Part shown: one piece after another, positions 26,252 to 34,618 of the stretch
Layout: each line of letters starts with the position of its first letter
How positions within the stretch are numbered: position 1 is the stretch's first letter
Assembly (NCBI GenBank): GCA_046349255.1
Contig: JAXMCR010000004.1
Coordinates: 372,001 to 436,000 of the forward strand
DNA: 64,000 nt
Reading direction: 5' to 3'
Source: DAIODI01 sp046349255
GTDB lineage: Bacteria; Pseudomonadota; Alphaproteobacteria; Rhizobiales; Aestuariivirgaceae
Notes under the pieces: generated by a model
Database searches by the model: none
The model's input: the letters and a program-made list of their open reading frames with translations, nothing else
What the model was told of the DNA's origin: nothing
Translations under genes and position numbers: made by a program

Positions 26252-26841
26252 GTTACTGCCTGTACCGAAACCAGCTCGCCGCTGCGAATGTCGAAGCGGT
26301 ATCCCTCGACAGCCAGCAAACCCGCCGTAACCGCCTTGCCGATCCACGGAAAGGTCATGAGGTTCGACATCGATATGCGCACTACGGAAGTCTCACATCG
26401 GTAGAGATAGGATTCGTGCTCCTCGTGCGCCCTCGCCGTTGGCAATGCGGGTCGCGCGATTTCCATCCAGGGCAACACGAATTCCTGCGCCGCCTCCGGG
26501 GCGCCTTCTACGATCGTCCGTACACCGCCACAAAGTGCATGACCAAGCACCACGATGCGGCGAACCTTCAGGACCCGGACGCCGAATTCGAGCGCGGCGC
26601 TGGTGCCGTGGTAGCGCGCGTCGGGCGCGTATGGCGGTACGAGACCTGCAACGTTGCGAACGACGAAAAGCTCGCCCGGGCTGGCCCCGAAAATCGTCTG
26701 CGGGTCTACGCGGGAGTCACAGCATGAGATGATCATAACCTCTGGTGTCTGGCCACTCTTCGCCAGCGCTTCGTATCGCGACCGTTCTTCGGGCCAGACG
26801 TCGGACAGGAACCGCTGATAACCGGCAAGCAGGCGGTCCAT
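26248..26841 (-). CDS. Beta-carbonic anhydrase
   Basis: A 197-aa protein that interconverts CO2 and bicarbonate. The zinc ligands are in CCDSRV (Cys41, with the Asp42-Arg44 dyad) and GHALCGG (His101 and Cys104). Length fits the prokaryotic beta class. It starts at ATG 26841, with a 209-base region separating it from the divergent radical SAM gene. No partner gene points to a special role, so it probably supplies bicarbonate for general metabolism. Confidence 0.93.
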   Translation of the reverse strand: MDRLLAGYQRFLSDVWPEERSRYEALAKSGQTPEVMIISCCDSRVDPQTIFGASPGELFVVRNVAGLVPPYAPDARYHGTSAALEFGVRVLKVRRIVVLGHALCGGVRTIVEGAPEAAQEFVLPWMEIARPALPTARAHEEHESYLYRCETSVVRISMSNLMTFPWIGKAVTAGLLAVEGYRFDIRSGELVSVQAVT

Positions 26842-27050
26842 TCGAATTCTCCATCACTTCGCCAAGACTTTTGGAAACCAATCCCGCGCTTCGAGCAAGG
26901 CCTGATTTGCCGAGAAAACCCTGCATGGGAATCGATCTCGAGGCGGTCTGTGCAGGACGCAAGAAAATGCTAACATGCGTTTGGATCCGACAAGGAACCA
27001 AACATCGTCGAACCGCTTGAAGGATATTGGGCCGAGAGGGAGGAAGGGCG

Positions 27051-28484
27051 ATGCGAACCCGGATCATTCATCTGATCAATCCAAAGACGCAGTCGTTTAC
27101 GACACGGCCGATGTACATGAATCGGGCGCTTTACTCGCCGCTCGCGGGCCTCCTTGCAGTTGCTGCGTGCATCCCGCGCGATCGCTACGAGGTCATCCTC
27201 ACCGACGAGAACATCGAGGAAATCGACTTCGACATGAAGGTCGATCTCGTGGGAATCTCCGCGATGACGAGCTACGTCAACCGTGGTTACGAAATCGCGG
27301 ACGAATTCCGGCGTCGCGGCGTTCCTGTCGTGATGGGTGGCGTGCATCCGAGCTTCATGACCGAGGAAGCGCTGCAGCACTGCGATGCGGTGGTTCGCGG
27401 CGAAGCCGAAATGGTGATGCCGAAGCTGCTCGACGATCTCGAGCAGGGATGCATGCGTGGCGTCTACAAGTCGGACGTTCTCCATCCGATGGAGGGTCTG
27501 GCGATGCCGCGGTACGATCTCGTCAAGCAGAACCGCTACGTGAACCGGACCTTCGTGCAGACGTCGCGCGGCTGCCACCACGGCTGCACCTTCTGCTCCG
27601 AACACATGATGAACGGCCTCAAGTTCCGCTATCGGCCGGTGGACGAGGTGATCCGCGAGGTCGAGAACTGCGGCCAGAACTTCATTTCGCTGAACGACGC
27701 CGACTTCTTCGGAACACCGGAACGGCCGAAGGAGGTGATGAAGGCGCTGAAGGGACGCGGCATCCGCTGGCAGGCGGGCGTTACCAGCAAGCTGGCGCTC
27801 AACGATGAACTCCTCGAACTCGCTGCGGAGAGCGGCTGCTTCATGCTCTCGATCGGCTTCGAGTCGATTTCGCGCAAGACGCTCACCAGCGTGCACAAGC
27901 ACGTCAACCGGCCGGAGAACTTCGCCAAGCTCGTCGAGAAGATCCACGGTTATAGGATGCTCGTGTTCGGCCTCTTTATCTTCGGCTTCGACACGGACGA
28001 CGAAACGGTGTTCGACGAGACGGTGAAGTTCAATATCGATGCGGGCTACGACATGTGCGCCTACTCGGTATTGACGCCTTATCCGGGCACGATCCTCTGG
28101 TACCAGATGAAGAACGAGGTCGTGTCATACGACTGGACGAAATATGACCAGGGCCACATCGTCTACCGGCCGAAGTCGATGGCGCCGCAGACGCTGCGCG
28201 AGGGCCACATGCGGGCCTACAAGAAATTCTACGCGCTCCCCTCGATCGCGAAGCGGTTCCCGGTATCGGGCGGACGCTCGCGGACACAATTCTCGATCTA
28301 CAACGCCTTCTTCCGGCGCGGCGAGGTGACAGGCCGCACCATCGAGCGCGCCGTTGCGGCGCCGACGGCAGACACGTCGTTCGTGCCGGAGCCGCCGATC
28401 CTGCCGCAGAAGCGCGAATGGCGCGACGTGGTCGAGAAGGGCATGGCCGACAGCCGGGCCGCGCAGGCGCCTGCAGCGGAATGA
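27051..28484 (+). CDS. B12-binding radical SAM protein
   Basis: A 477-aa protein. The N-terminal third is a cobalamin-binding Rossmann domain (GISAMTSYV, VPVVMGGVHPSF), without the DxHxxG motif, as is usual in this class. The radical SAM domain has the cluster motif CHHGCTFC (Cys175, Cys179, Cys182), which binds a 4Fe-4S cluster for SAM cleavage. A class B methylase or ring-forming role, as in BchE or HpnJ/HpnP, is possible, but the substrate cannot be deduced. GGGAGGAAGGGCG precedes the ATG. The last codons overlap the ogt start by four bases, an odd pairing. Confidence 0.8.
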   Translation: MRTRIIHLINPKTQSFTTRPMYMNRALYSPLAGLLAVAACIPRDRYEVILTDENIEEIDFDMKVDLVGISAMTSYVNRGYEIADEFRRRGVPVVMGGVHPSFMTEEALQHCDAVVRGEAEMVMPKLLDDLEQGCMRGVYKSDVLHPMEGLAMPRYDLVKQNRYVNRTFVQTSRGCHHGCTFCSEHMMNGLKFRYRPVDEVIREVENCGQNFISLNDADFFGTPERPKEVMKALKGRGIRWQAGVTSKLALNDELLELAAESGCFMLSIGFESISRKTLTSVHKHVNRPENFAKLVEKIHGYRMLVFGLFIFGFDTDDETVFDETVKFNIDAGYDMCAYSVLTPYPGTILWYQMKNEVVSYDWTKYDQGHIVYRPKSMAPQTLREGHMRAYKKFYALPSIAKRFPVSGGRSRTQFSIYNAFFRRGEVTGRTIERAVAAPTADTSFVPEPPILPQKREWRDVVEKGMADSRAAQAPAAE

Positions 28485-28993
28485 CGGCGACGGTCTACAC
28501 CTGGCTCGACAGTCCGATCGGGCGCTTGCTGCTGGCCGGGAACGGGGAAAGTCTCTCCGTCATCGGCTTCCCGCAGGGCAAGGGAACCGTCGAACCGCAT
28601 CGCGGCTGGGAGCGCGACGACAAGGCTTTCAGCAACGCGCGCCGGCAGCTCACGGAGTACTTTGACGGCGAGCGCCAGTCGTTCGAGCTGCCGCTCGCGC
28701 CAGTCGGCACGCCATTCCAACTCGCCGTTTGGCAGGCCCTCGAGGCAATCCCGTTCGGCGTCACGATCAGCTATGGCGAATTGGCCCGTCGCGTGGGGAA
28801 CCCCGCCGCGAGCCGGGCCGTCGGCGCGGCGAACGGGGCAAATCCGCTGCCGATCGTGGTGCCGTGTCACCGCGTCATCGGCTCGACCGGCAAGCTTACC
28901 GGCTTCGGCGGCGGGCTCGACACCAAGCAGTGGCTCCTCGCGCACGAAGGGGTTGCTGTTCGCGAGCCAGCCGCACAGCTTGCGCTCTTTTGA
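28481..28993 (+). CDS. ogt: Methylated-DNA--[protein]-cysteine S-methyltransferase
   Basis: A 170-aa suicide repair protein that transfers alkyl groups from O6-alkylguanine in DNA to its own Cys129, in the motif IVVPCHRVIG. ISYGELARRVGNPAASRAVG is the DNA-recognition helix region. It starts at ATG 28481, overlapping the radical SAM gene stop (ATGA), which gives the correct family length. It is probably cotranscribed with the radical SAM gene and possibly with the small monooxygenase-like gene 21 bases downstream. Confidence 0.93.
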   Translation: MTATVYTWLDSPIGRLLLAGNGESLSVIGFPQGKGTVEPHRGWERDDKAFSNARRQLTEYFDGERQSFELPLAPVGTPFQLAVWQALEAIPFGVTISYGELARRVGNPAASRAVGAANGANPLPIVVPCHRVIGSTGKLTGFGGGLDTKQWLLAHEGVAVREPAAQLALF

Positions 28994-29014
28994 ACACTTT
29001 CCGGATTGGTAGCG

Positions 29015-29362
29015 ATGATTGCCGTGATCTTCGAAGTCTGGCCTGCGGAGGGCCGTACAGATCAATACCTTGAGCTTGCCGCCATTCTGAGGCGTGACCT
29101 TGAGCAGATGGACGGATTCGTGTCGGTGGAGCGGTTCCGGAGCATCACCGATCCGACGAAGATGCTCTCGCTCTCCTTCTGGCGGGACGAGGAGGCTGTG
29201 CGCGCCTGGCGCAACACGCTCGCCCACCGCCGCATGCAGACGATGGGGCGCACGGGCATGTTCGCCGACTATCGGCTGCGGGTGGCGAGCATCGTGCGCG
29301 ACTACGGCATGACCGATCGTGCCGAGGCGCCCGACGACAGCCGCCTCGTGCACGGGCTCTAG
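29015..29362 (+). CDS. Antibiotic biosynthesis monooxygenase (ABM) domain protein
   Basis: A 115-aa dimeric alpha-beta barrel protein. The core MIAVIFEVWPAEGR, LEQMDGFVSVERF and SLSFWRDEEAVRAWR matches the ABM family, which includes heme-degrading and quinol monooxygenases as well as many stress proteins of unknown substrate. I chose ATG 29015; a TTG nine bases upstream is less likely. It lies close behind ogt on the same strand. Function uncertain. Confidence 0.8.
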   Translation: MIAVIFEVWPAEGRTDQYLELAAILRRDLEQMDGFVSVERFRSITDPTKMLSLSFWRDEEAVRAWRNTLAHRRMQTMGRTGMFADYRLRVASIVRDYGMTDRAEAPDDSRLVHGL

Positions 29363-29373
29363 CCCGTCGCGAT

Positions 29374-30252
29374 TCAGCCGTTCGCGGCGGTGCGCTTGTC
29401 TTCTGTCTTCGTGTCGAAGTCGCTTGCGTCGTGGCGTTCGTGCAGCTGGTCTTTCGGTTCGCCGCTGATGCGGTTCACCTTCCGCCCGCGATCGACCGCC
29501 GGGCGTTTCAGGATTTCGTCGGCCCAGCGCAGGACGTGCTTGTATTCGTGTACGGACAGAAATTCGCCAGCCCCGTAGACCCATCCCTTCACGAGCGCGC
29601 CGTACCACGGGAAGATCGCGATGTCGGCGATCGTGTAGTCGTCGCCCGCCATGTAGCGCGCTTCCGCAAGGCGCCGGTCCAGCACGTCGAGCTGCCGCTT
29701 CGTCTCCATCGCGAACCGATCGATGGCATATTCGATCTTGAACGGGGCGTAGGCGTAGAAGTGACCGAAGCCGCCGCCGAGATAGGGCGTGCTGCCCATC
29801 TGCCAGAATAGCCACGAGAGGCATTCGGCGCGCCTTGCGGTTTCGCGGGGCAGGAATTCGCCAAACTTTTCCGCGAGATAGAGCAGGATCGCGCCGGACT
29901 CGAATACGCGGATGGGCTGCGGTCCGCTGCGGTCGAGGAGCGCCGGGATCTTCGAGTTCGGGTTCACTGCGACGAAGCCCGAGGAGAACTGCTCGCCCTG
30001 TCCGATGCGGATAAGCCACGCGTCGTACTCCGCGCCCGTGTGGCCGAGCGCGAGGAGTTCCTCGAGCATGATCGTCACCTTCACGCCGTTGGGTGTGGCG
30101 AGCGAGTAGAGTTGCAGCGGGTGGCGGCCGACGGGCAGCTCCTTCTCGTGCGTCGGCCCGGCGATCGGGCGGTTGATGCTGGCGAATTCGCCGCCGTTGG
30201 GCTTGTTCCAGGTCCACACCTTCGGCGGGACGTACTCGGTGCGGTCGGTCAT
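29374..30252 (-). CDS. yghU: Glutathione S-transferase-like disulfide-bond oxidoreductase (YghU type)
   Basis: A 292-aa GST-fold protein. The N-terminus with YVPPKVWTWNKPNGG and INRPIAGPTHEKELP is diagnostic of the YghU family, as is the C-terminal domain with SWLFWQMGSTPYLGGG. YghU homologues bind two glutathiones and reduce disulfides or organic hydroperoxides. Start ATG 30252. It is followed upstream on the same strand by the ATC-hydrolase-like gene 15 bases away, so the two may form a short operon in which the hydrolase is first. Confidence 0.9.
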   Translation of the reverse strand: MTDRTEYVPPKVWTWNKPNGGEFASINRPIAGPTHEKELPVGRHPLQLYSLATPNGVKVTIMLEELLALGHTGAEYDAWLIRIGQGEQFSSGFVAVNPNSKIPALLDRSGPQPIRVFESGAILLYLAEKFGEFLPRETARRAECLSWLFWQMGSTPYLGGGFGHFYAYAPFKIEYAIDRFAMETKRQLDVLDRRLAEARYMAGDDYTIADIAIFPWYGALVKGWVYGAGEFLSVHEYKHVLRWADEILKRPAVDRGRKVNRISGEPKDQLHERHDASDFDTKTEDKRTAANG

Positions 30253-30267
30253 CGAAAACTCCGGATT

Positions 30268-30738
30268 TCAGCGGTTGTAGCGATATCGGAAGGTGCAGGT
30301 CGGCGCGCCGTCCATGATCGTCTGCCTGCGTTCGAGCGTGATGTTCGGGTCGTAGCCCTGGCAGAAGGTGCCGTCGCGGTTGCAGGACAACAGGTGGCCG
30401 ATCTTTCCGATCCCCATGTCGCGGTAGGTTTCCGCATAGCGGCAGCGCGTGACGTCGAAATCGAAGCGCTCGTCGCTCGCCTCGAGCACGTCGATCTCGA
30501 GCGCGCCGTCGGCGGTCCACAGTTCGTAGAGCTTGATGAAGCTCGCCATGGAGGTCTCGCCGGCGGCCTTCGCGGCGAACTCCCGGCCCTCGGCGATCGC
30601 CGCCTTGCGGACCGCGGAATCGAGGATTTCCGCGGCCTTCGCCTCGCCGATCTGCTCGACCATCTCGCGGTAGATTGCGCCGACGACCTGGGCCTGCAGG
30701 CGGCGTTTCGTCAGCGTCGGAATCTCGGTCGGATCCAT
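30268..30738 (-). CDS. L-2-amino-thiazoline-4-carboxylic acid hydrolase family protein
   Basis: A 156-aa protein with the conserved C-terminal core FDVTRCRYAETYRDMG, LLSCNRDGTFCQGY and ITLERRQTIMDG, which matches the ATC hydrolase family: the original enzyme opens the ring of 2-amino-thiazoline carboxylate on the way to cysteine. Most homologues are untested. The Cys residues in RCRYA and LLSCNRDGTFC are conserved in the family as I recall. Start ATG 30738. The neighbour yghU lies 15 bases downstream, perhaps linked through thiol chemistry. Confidence 0.7.
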   Translation of the reverse strand: MDPTEIPTLTKRRLQAQVVGAIYREMVEQIGEAKAAEILDSAVRKAAIAEGREFAAKAAGETSMASFIKLYELWTADGALEIDVLEASDERFDFDVTRCRYAETYRDMGIGKIGHLLSCNRDGTFCQGYDPNITLERRQTIMDGAPTCTFRYRYNR

Positions 30739-30925
30739 CGGCGGTCTCCTTGGGTTGGCCGTTAACGAGCCGTTTCGGATTGCGGAGTCAAGGATGCGCG
30801 GCCCCGAAGTCACATCTGCGCAATTGCTTCGCGCGATGCCCACTCTGCACTTGCGGATGCGGGAATTTGGAGCAAAAAAGCAGGCAAGTTCGCCTGAATC
30901 AGGCTCAGTTGAGAGGATTTGTAAC

Positions 30926-31681
30926 GTGGGTGTATTCCTGACGCGTCGTGCACTCGTGATCGGCGCCGCCTTCAGCCTCGTGAACGCCGCCGGCGCACAT
31001 GCCGAGACCTCGGGTGCCGCTGAGGTCAAGAAGAACTTCAAGAGCCAGTTCGACACGACGCCCGGCACGCCGACGACGAAGCCGGTGATCGCCGTCCCCG
31101 CTCCGCAGGAAGTGGTGCCGCCGGGCGAGGAGCAGTACTTCAACCCGGACCTGCTGCCGCCGGCCGAATCCGAAACCGACTTCCCGGTGACGCCGGTCAA
31201 GGCGTCGATCATCCCAAAGCAGTTCCGCCGGCAGACGGTGCAGTACACGGGGCCGGAAGCGGCGGGCACCGTGGTCGTCGATCCGCATGCGCACTTTCTC
31301 TACTTCGTGCTCGGCGGCGGGCAGGCGATCCGCTACGGCGTCGGCGTCGGCCGCGCGGGCTTCGAGTGGTCCGGCGACGCCGAGATCCGCATGAAGCGCA
31401 AGTGGCCGCGCTGGGTGCCGCCGCGCGAGATGGTCGATCGCGACCAGCACGCGAAGGACTGGGTGAACGGCATGCCGGGCGGTCCCGGCAACCCGCTCGG
31501 CGCGCGAGCGCTCTACCTCTACTCGGGCGGCAAGGACACGATGTTCCGCATCCACGGCACCAACGAGCCGACGAGCATCGGCAAGTCGATGTCGTCCGGA
31601 TGCATCCGTATGCTGAACGAAGACGTGGTCGACCTGTTCGACCGCGTCGAGGTCGGGACGAAAGTGGTCGTCCGGTCGTGA
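30926..31681 (+). CDS. L,D-transpeptidase (YkuD)
   Basis: About 251 aa. The N-terminus RRALVIGAAFSLV with an Ala-rich stretch ending AHAETS looks like a signal peptide (possible Tat). The YkuD catalytic motif is present as IHGTNEP and SMSSGCIRM. It cross-links peptidoglycan stems or anchors proteins in the periplasm. I chose GTG 30926 because GAGAGG lies nine bases upstream and it gives a sensible signal peptide; the frame is open further upstream. It overlaps the P450 gene by four bases, an unusual coupling. Confidence 0.85.
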   Translation: MGVFLTRRALVIGAAFSLVNAAGAHAETSGAAEVKKNFKSQFDTTPGTPTTKPVIAVPAPQEVVPPGEEQYFNPDLLPPAESETDFPVTPVKASIIPKQFRRQTVQYTGPEAAGTVVVDPHAHFLYFVLGGGQAIRYGVGVGRAGFEWSGDAEIRMKRKWPRWVPPREMVDRDQHAKDWVNGMPGGPGNPLGARALYLYSGGKDTMFRIHGTNEPTSIGKSMSSGCIRMLNEDVVDLFDRVEVGTKVVVRS

Positions 31682-32973
31682 CCCCCGCAGGCGCCGGCGC
31701 GCTCGACGTCGCCGCGCTGCCGACGCTGACGTCCCTCGGGTTCACCGGCGGATACAGTTCGTTCCGCGCCTTCTGCGAGCGGGCGTTCGCCGCCGACGAG
31801 CCGCGCTTCCTGCGCGGCGACCGCGGCGATCTGGTCGTGTTCAGGCATGCCGACCTGCGCACGTTCGGCGCAGCGCCTGAAGTTGGCGCCGTGCCGCCGG
31901 CCGTGCTCTATCCGCAAAGGTTCGGTCCGAATACGGATGGTTGCCCGGTGAAGCCGTCGGCGGTGGCCGAGGTGATCGCCAACCAGGTGTTCACCGCAAA
32001 CCCGCCGGTGCACGGCCCGGTGCGCCGCATCCTGACGACGTGGCTCGCGCCCGAGCCGGTCGCCAGGCTCGAGGACCGCGCGCGAACGGTCGCGCGCGCC
32101 GTGCTCGCAAAGCTCCGTCCCGGCGAACCGGTCGACGCGGTTCCAGCACTCGCGGAGGCGATGGTCGTCGGCTTCTGGTCGTCGCTCGTCGCGCTGACGC
32201 CGGACGAAGAGAAGGCGATGACGGCGAGCGTGCGCGAGATGACGCGCCTGTTCCACGTGACGCGCACGGCCGAGGACACCGAGGTGCTGAACGCGGCGTT
32301 CGGTTCCTACCGCACGCTCCTCGAGGCGGCCGCGGCCCGCGGTCTCGCGCGAGGCGATGCACCGTTCGTCGATCTCACCGAAGCCTTGGCCGCGATCGAC
32401 GTCGCCGACGACGTGACGGAGGCGGGAATCGTGCCGAAGACGGTCGGCGCGTTCCTTGCCGGCAACCTGGTCGAGGCGTTTCACACGGCGGCGATCGCCT
32501 GCGCCAACACGCTCAACGTTCTGCTCGAGCGGCCGGATGCGATGGCCGCGGTGCGGGCCGATCCGAAACTCCTGCACCAGGCCGTGCCGGAAGCGCTGCG
32601 GCTTGCTCCGCCGGTGCTCCTGCTCCAGCGGCACGTGCTGCGTGACTTCCATTGCGACGGTTTCGTCGTGCCGAAGGGTACCCGCGTGTCGATGTTCTGG
32701 GCCGCCGGGGATCACGATCCGAAGGCGTTCCCCGATCCGCGGCGCTTCGACCTTGCGCGGCGTCTCCAGGGTCTGACGACGTTCGGCGGCGGCGCGCATC
32801 TCTGCCCCGGCCGCTACGCCGCGCCGATGCTGACGCGCGTGCTGCTGGAGGAGATGTTCCGTGCACGGATCGAATTGGTCCCGGCCGGCGAGGCCCGCTG
32901 GCTCGACGCGCACCTGATGAGCCAGCTCGAAACGCTGCCGGTGAGGTGCGAGTTGCCAGGCGCTCAAGAGTGA
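31678..32973 (+). CDS. Cytochrome P450 with atypical I-helix
   Basis: A 431-aa P450. The heme-thiolate loop is FGGGAHLCPGRYAAP with Cys376, and the K-helix ExxR pair is in EALRLAPP. The oxygen-activation stretch, which usually reads AGxET/DT, is AFHTAA here, so the normal acid-threonine pair is missing or shifted. That may mean peroxygenase-like or non-oxygenase chemistry. The start is GTG 31678, overlapping the L,D-transpeptidase stop. No ferredoxin or reductase gene is nearby. Substrate unknown. Confidence 0.8.
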   Translation: MTPAGAGALDVAALPTLTSLGFTGGYSSFRAFCERAFAADEPRFLRGDRGDLVVFRHADLRTFGAAPEVGAVPPAVLYPQRFGPNTDGCPVKPSAVAEVIANQVFTANPPVHGPVRRILTTWLAPEPVARLEDRARTVARAVLAKLRPGEPVDAVPALAEAMVVGFWSSLVALTPDEEKAMTASVREMTRLFHVTRTAEDTEVLNAAFGSYRTLLEAAAARGLARGDAPFVDLTEALAAIDVADDVTEAGIVPKTVGAFLAGNLVEAFHTAAIACANTLNVLLERPDAMAAVRADPKLLHQAVPEALRLAPPVLLLQRHVLRDFHCDGFVVPKGTRVSMFWAAGDHDPKAFPDPRRFDLARRLQGLTTFGGGAHLCPGRYAAPMLTRVLLEEMFRARIELVPAGEARWLDAHLMSQLETLPVRCELPGAQE

Positions 32974-32986
32974 TCGCTGACGGCCG

Positions 32987-33547
32987 TCACAGGATGCCGG
33001 TGATGAGGCGATCCGCCCGCGACCCTTCCCGGTAGAGCTGCGCGACGATGATCGCTGCCAGGATTCCGGTCGCCGCTCCGCCGAGCACGTCGCCGACGTA
33101 GTGCGTGCCGATCCATACGCGCGACAGCATCATCACTGCAGCCGCTGCGAGGAACCAGAGACCCGACCGGCGCAGTCGATGCAGCAGGAAGCTCGCCGCA
33201 ATGGCCATCGTCGCGGTGGCGTGGTCGGAAGGAAAGGACGGGTCCGCGCTCGGCGCGATCAGGAGATGCGTGACGCCGGCATCGTAGGGGCGGATGCGGT
33301 GGACGAAGAGCAGGATCAGCTGGTTGAACGCCAGGCCGAGAACGAAGGACATGCCGGCCGAGACGATCACATGCCGCGTGTGCTGCCGGTCGCCGCTCGA
33401 CCACCATTGCAAGGCGACGGCGAGAACGACGACCGGAACACCGACCGACGAGTACCAGATCATCAGCCGATCCAGAACATCGCTTCCCGCCGCGAGCGCG
33501 TTGATCGCATGGGTCGCCCACGCGTCGAGGTGGAGCAGGGACAGCAT
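32987..33547 (-). CDS. PAP2 family membrane phosphatase
   Basis: A 186-aa protein with five to six membrane segments and the three PAP2 motifs: HRIRPYD (variant of KxxxxxxRP), FPSDHATATM and SRVWIGTHYVGDVLGG. It probably removes phosphate from undecaprenyl diphosphate or another lipid phosphate at the outer face of the inner membrane. It is convergent with the P450 gene. The first ATG is at 33547. The 227 bases upstream carry two hairpins belonging to the next operon's end. Confidence 0.85.
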   Translation of the reverse strand: MLSLLHLDAWATHAINALAAGSDVLDRLMIWYSSVGVPVVVLAVALQWWSSGDRQHTRHVIVSAGMSFVLGLAFNQLILLFVHRIRPYDAGVTHLLIAPSADPSFPSDHATATMAIAASFLLHRLRRSGLWFLAAAAVMMLSRVWIGTHYVGDVLGGAATGILAAIIVAQLYREGSRADRLITGIL

Positions 33548-33639
33548 TCTTGGTTCCTAGATCGTAACCAGACCCCCGTTAACCGGGTCAAAGCGATTGC
33601 CGAAGCTTCTGCCAACAGGCTGACATGACGCTGAAGTCG

Positions 33640-33716
33640 GTCGGCCACCTTGGCCGACGTCGAGCAAATCCAAGGCGCATAACGCTTTGCGAAGCCGGAA
33701 ATGCATGGGTTCCGGC
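33640..33716 (-). terminator. Two hairpins after the uronate dehydrogenase-like gene
   Basis: GTCGGCCA/TGGCCGAC (33640-33647 with 33651-33658, three-base loop) and GCCGGAA/TTCCGGC (33694-33700 with 33710-33716, nine-base loop) lie 59 to 135 bases beyond the stop of the minus-strand operon. Neither has a clear T-run, so they may act as Rho-associated or stabilising structures. The rest of the 33548-33774 interval shows no gene. Confidence 0.4.
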
Positions 33717-33774
33717 GGGGCAGCCAGCCCGACCGAGTGCTCGCGCGGCCTTCCGGTTCGCCGTCCAGCGCCGG

Positions 33775-34614
33775 TCAGGTCGCCTTCTTGTCGTTGACGA
33801 TCTTCATCTGCGCGACGCCGCTTTCGCCGAGCGGGACGGAGGAGAAGGCGCCGCCGTGCATCATCTGCGCGGCGTCGGTCGTGTTGGCGGGCGGCGCATC
33901 GGCGAGGATTTTTTCGGCGAAGCGTTCCGCGTTGTCCTTCGGGCGGTAGCCGAGGTAGCTCGCCTTGCTGTTGTCGACCGGCGCGCGGTCGTTGTTCGAG
34001 ACGCCATAGATCACCGTGTAGCCGGTGGTCGGCGTGTCGATCGCGCGGGTCACAAGCTGGATCAGGTCGTCGTAGCTGAGCCACGTGCCGAGCGCGCGCG
34101 TGCTCGTCACCTGCGCGCAGGAGAGGATGCGCAGGCACACGGCCTCGAGGCCGCGCTTGTCCCAGTAGAGGCTCGCAAGATCCTCCGCAAAACATTTTGC
34201 CAGACCGTAGAACGTGTCGGGCTTGTGCGGCGCGTCGGTGCCGATGAATTCGCGCCGCGGGTACATGCCGACCGCGTGGATCGACGATGCGTACACGACA
34301 CGCTTCAGCTTGTGCCGGTACGCGGCCTCCCACACGTTGTAGGCGCCGATGATGTTGGGGCCGAGAATCTTGTCGAACGGGGCCTCGTCGCCGATCGCGC
34401 CGAAGTGCACGACCATGTCGGCGCCCTGGAGCAGCCCCAGCATGTCGTCGAGCTGCGCGAGGTCGGCGCGCACGTAGCGTTCCCGCGGGTAGAGCTTGCC
34501 GATGTCGGCGACGATGTCGGAGGAGACGAGTTCCTCGCAGAGCTTCGTCAGCGGCTCGCGCAGGTACGAGCCGAGCCGGCCGGCGGCGCCGGTGAGGACG
34601 AGACGCTTGAGCAT
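33775..34614 (-). CDS. NAD-dependent epimerase/dehydratase, uronate dehydrogenase-like
   Basis: A 279-aa short extended SDR. The nucleotide motif GAAGRLGSYL and catalytic YGLAK (Tyr136, Lys140) with an upstream SSIHAVG serine are intact. The size and the pattern VHFGAIGDE, GAYNVWEAA, FYGLAK closely resemble bacterial uronate dehydrogenases, which oxidise glucuronate or galacturonate to the aldarate lactone with NAD. It is the last gene of a three-gene operon with an HpaI-type aldolase and an FAD oxidoreductase, so a related sugar acid or hydroxy acid is equally possible. Confidence 0.75.
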   Translation of the reverse strand: MLKRLVLTGAAGRLGSYLREPLTKLCEELVSSDIVADIGKLYPRERYVRADLAQLDDMLGLLQGADMVVHFGAIGDEAPFDKILGPNIIGAYNVWEAAYRHKLKRVVYASSIHAVGMYPRREFIGTDAPHKPDTFYGLAKCFAEDLASLYWDKRGLEAVCLRILSCAQVTSTRALGTWLSYDDLIQLVTRAIDTPTTGYTVIYGVSNNDRAPVDNSKASYLGYRPKDNAERFAEKILADAPPANTTDAAQMMHGGAFSSVPLGESGVAQMKIVNDKKAT

Positions 34615-34618
34615 GAGA

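Noticed and set aside
28298..30520. Very long minus-strand open frame (about 740 codons) across the radical SAM end, ogt, ABM and GST genes
   Set aside because: It is an antisense or off-frame shadow typical of high-GC DNA: its protein is Arg/Ala/Gly-rich without any motif, while the genes on the true frames have clear catalytic residues.
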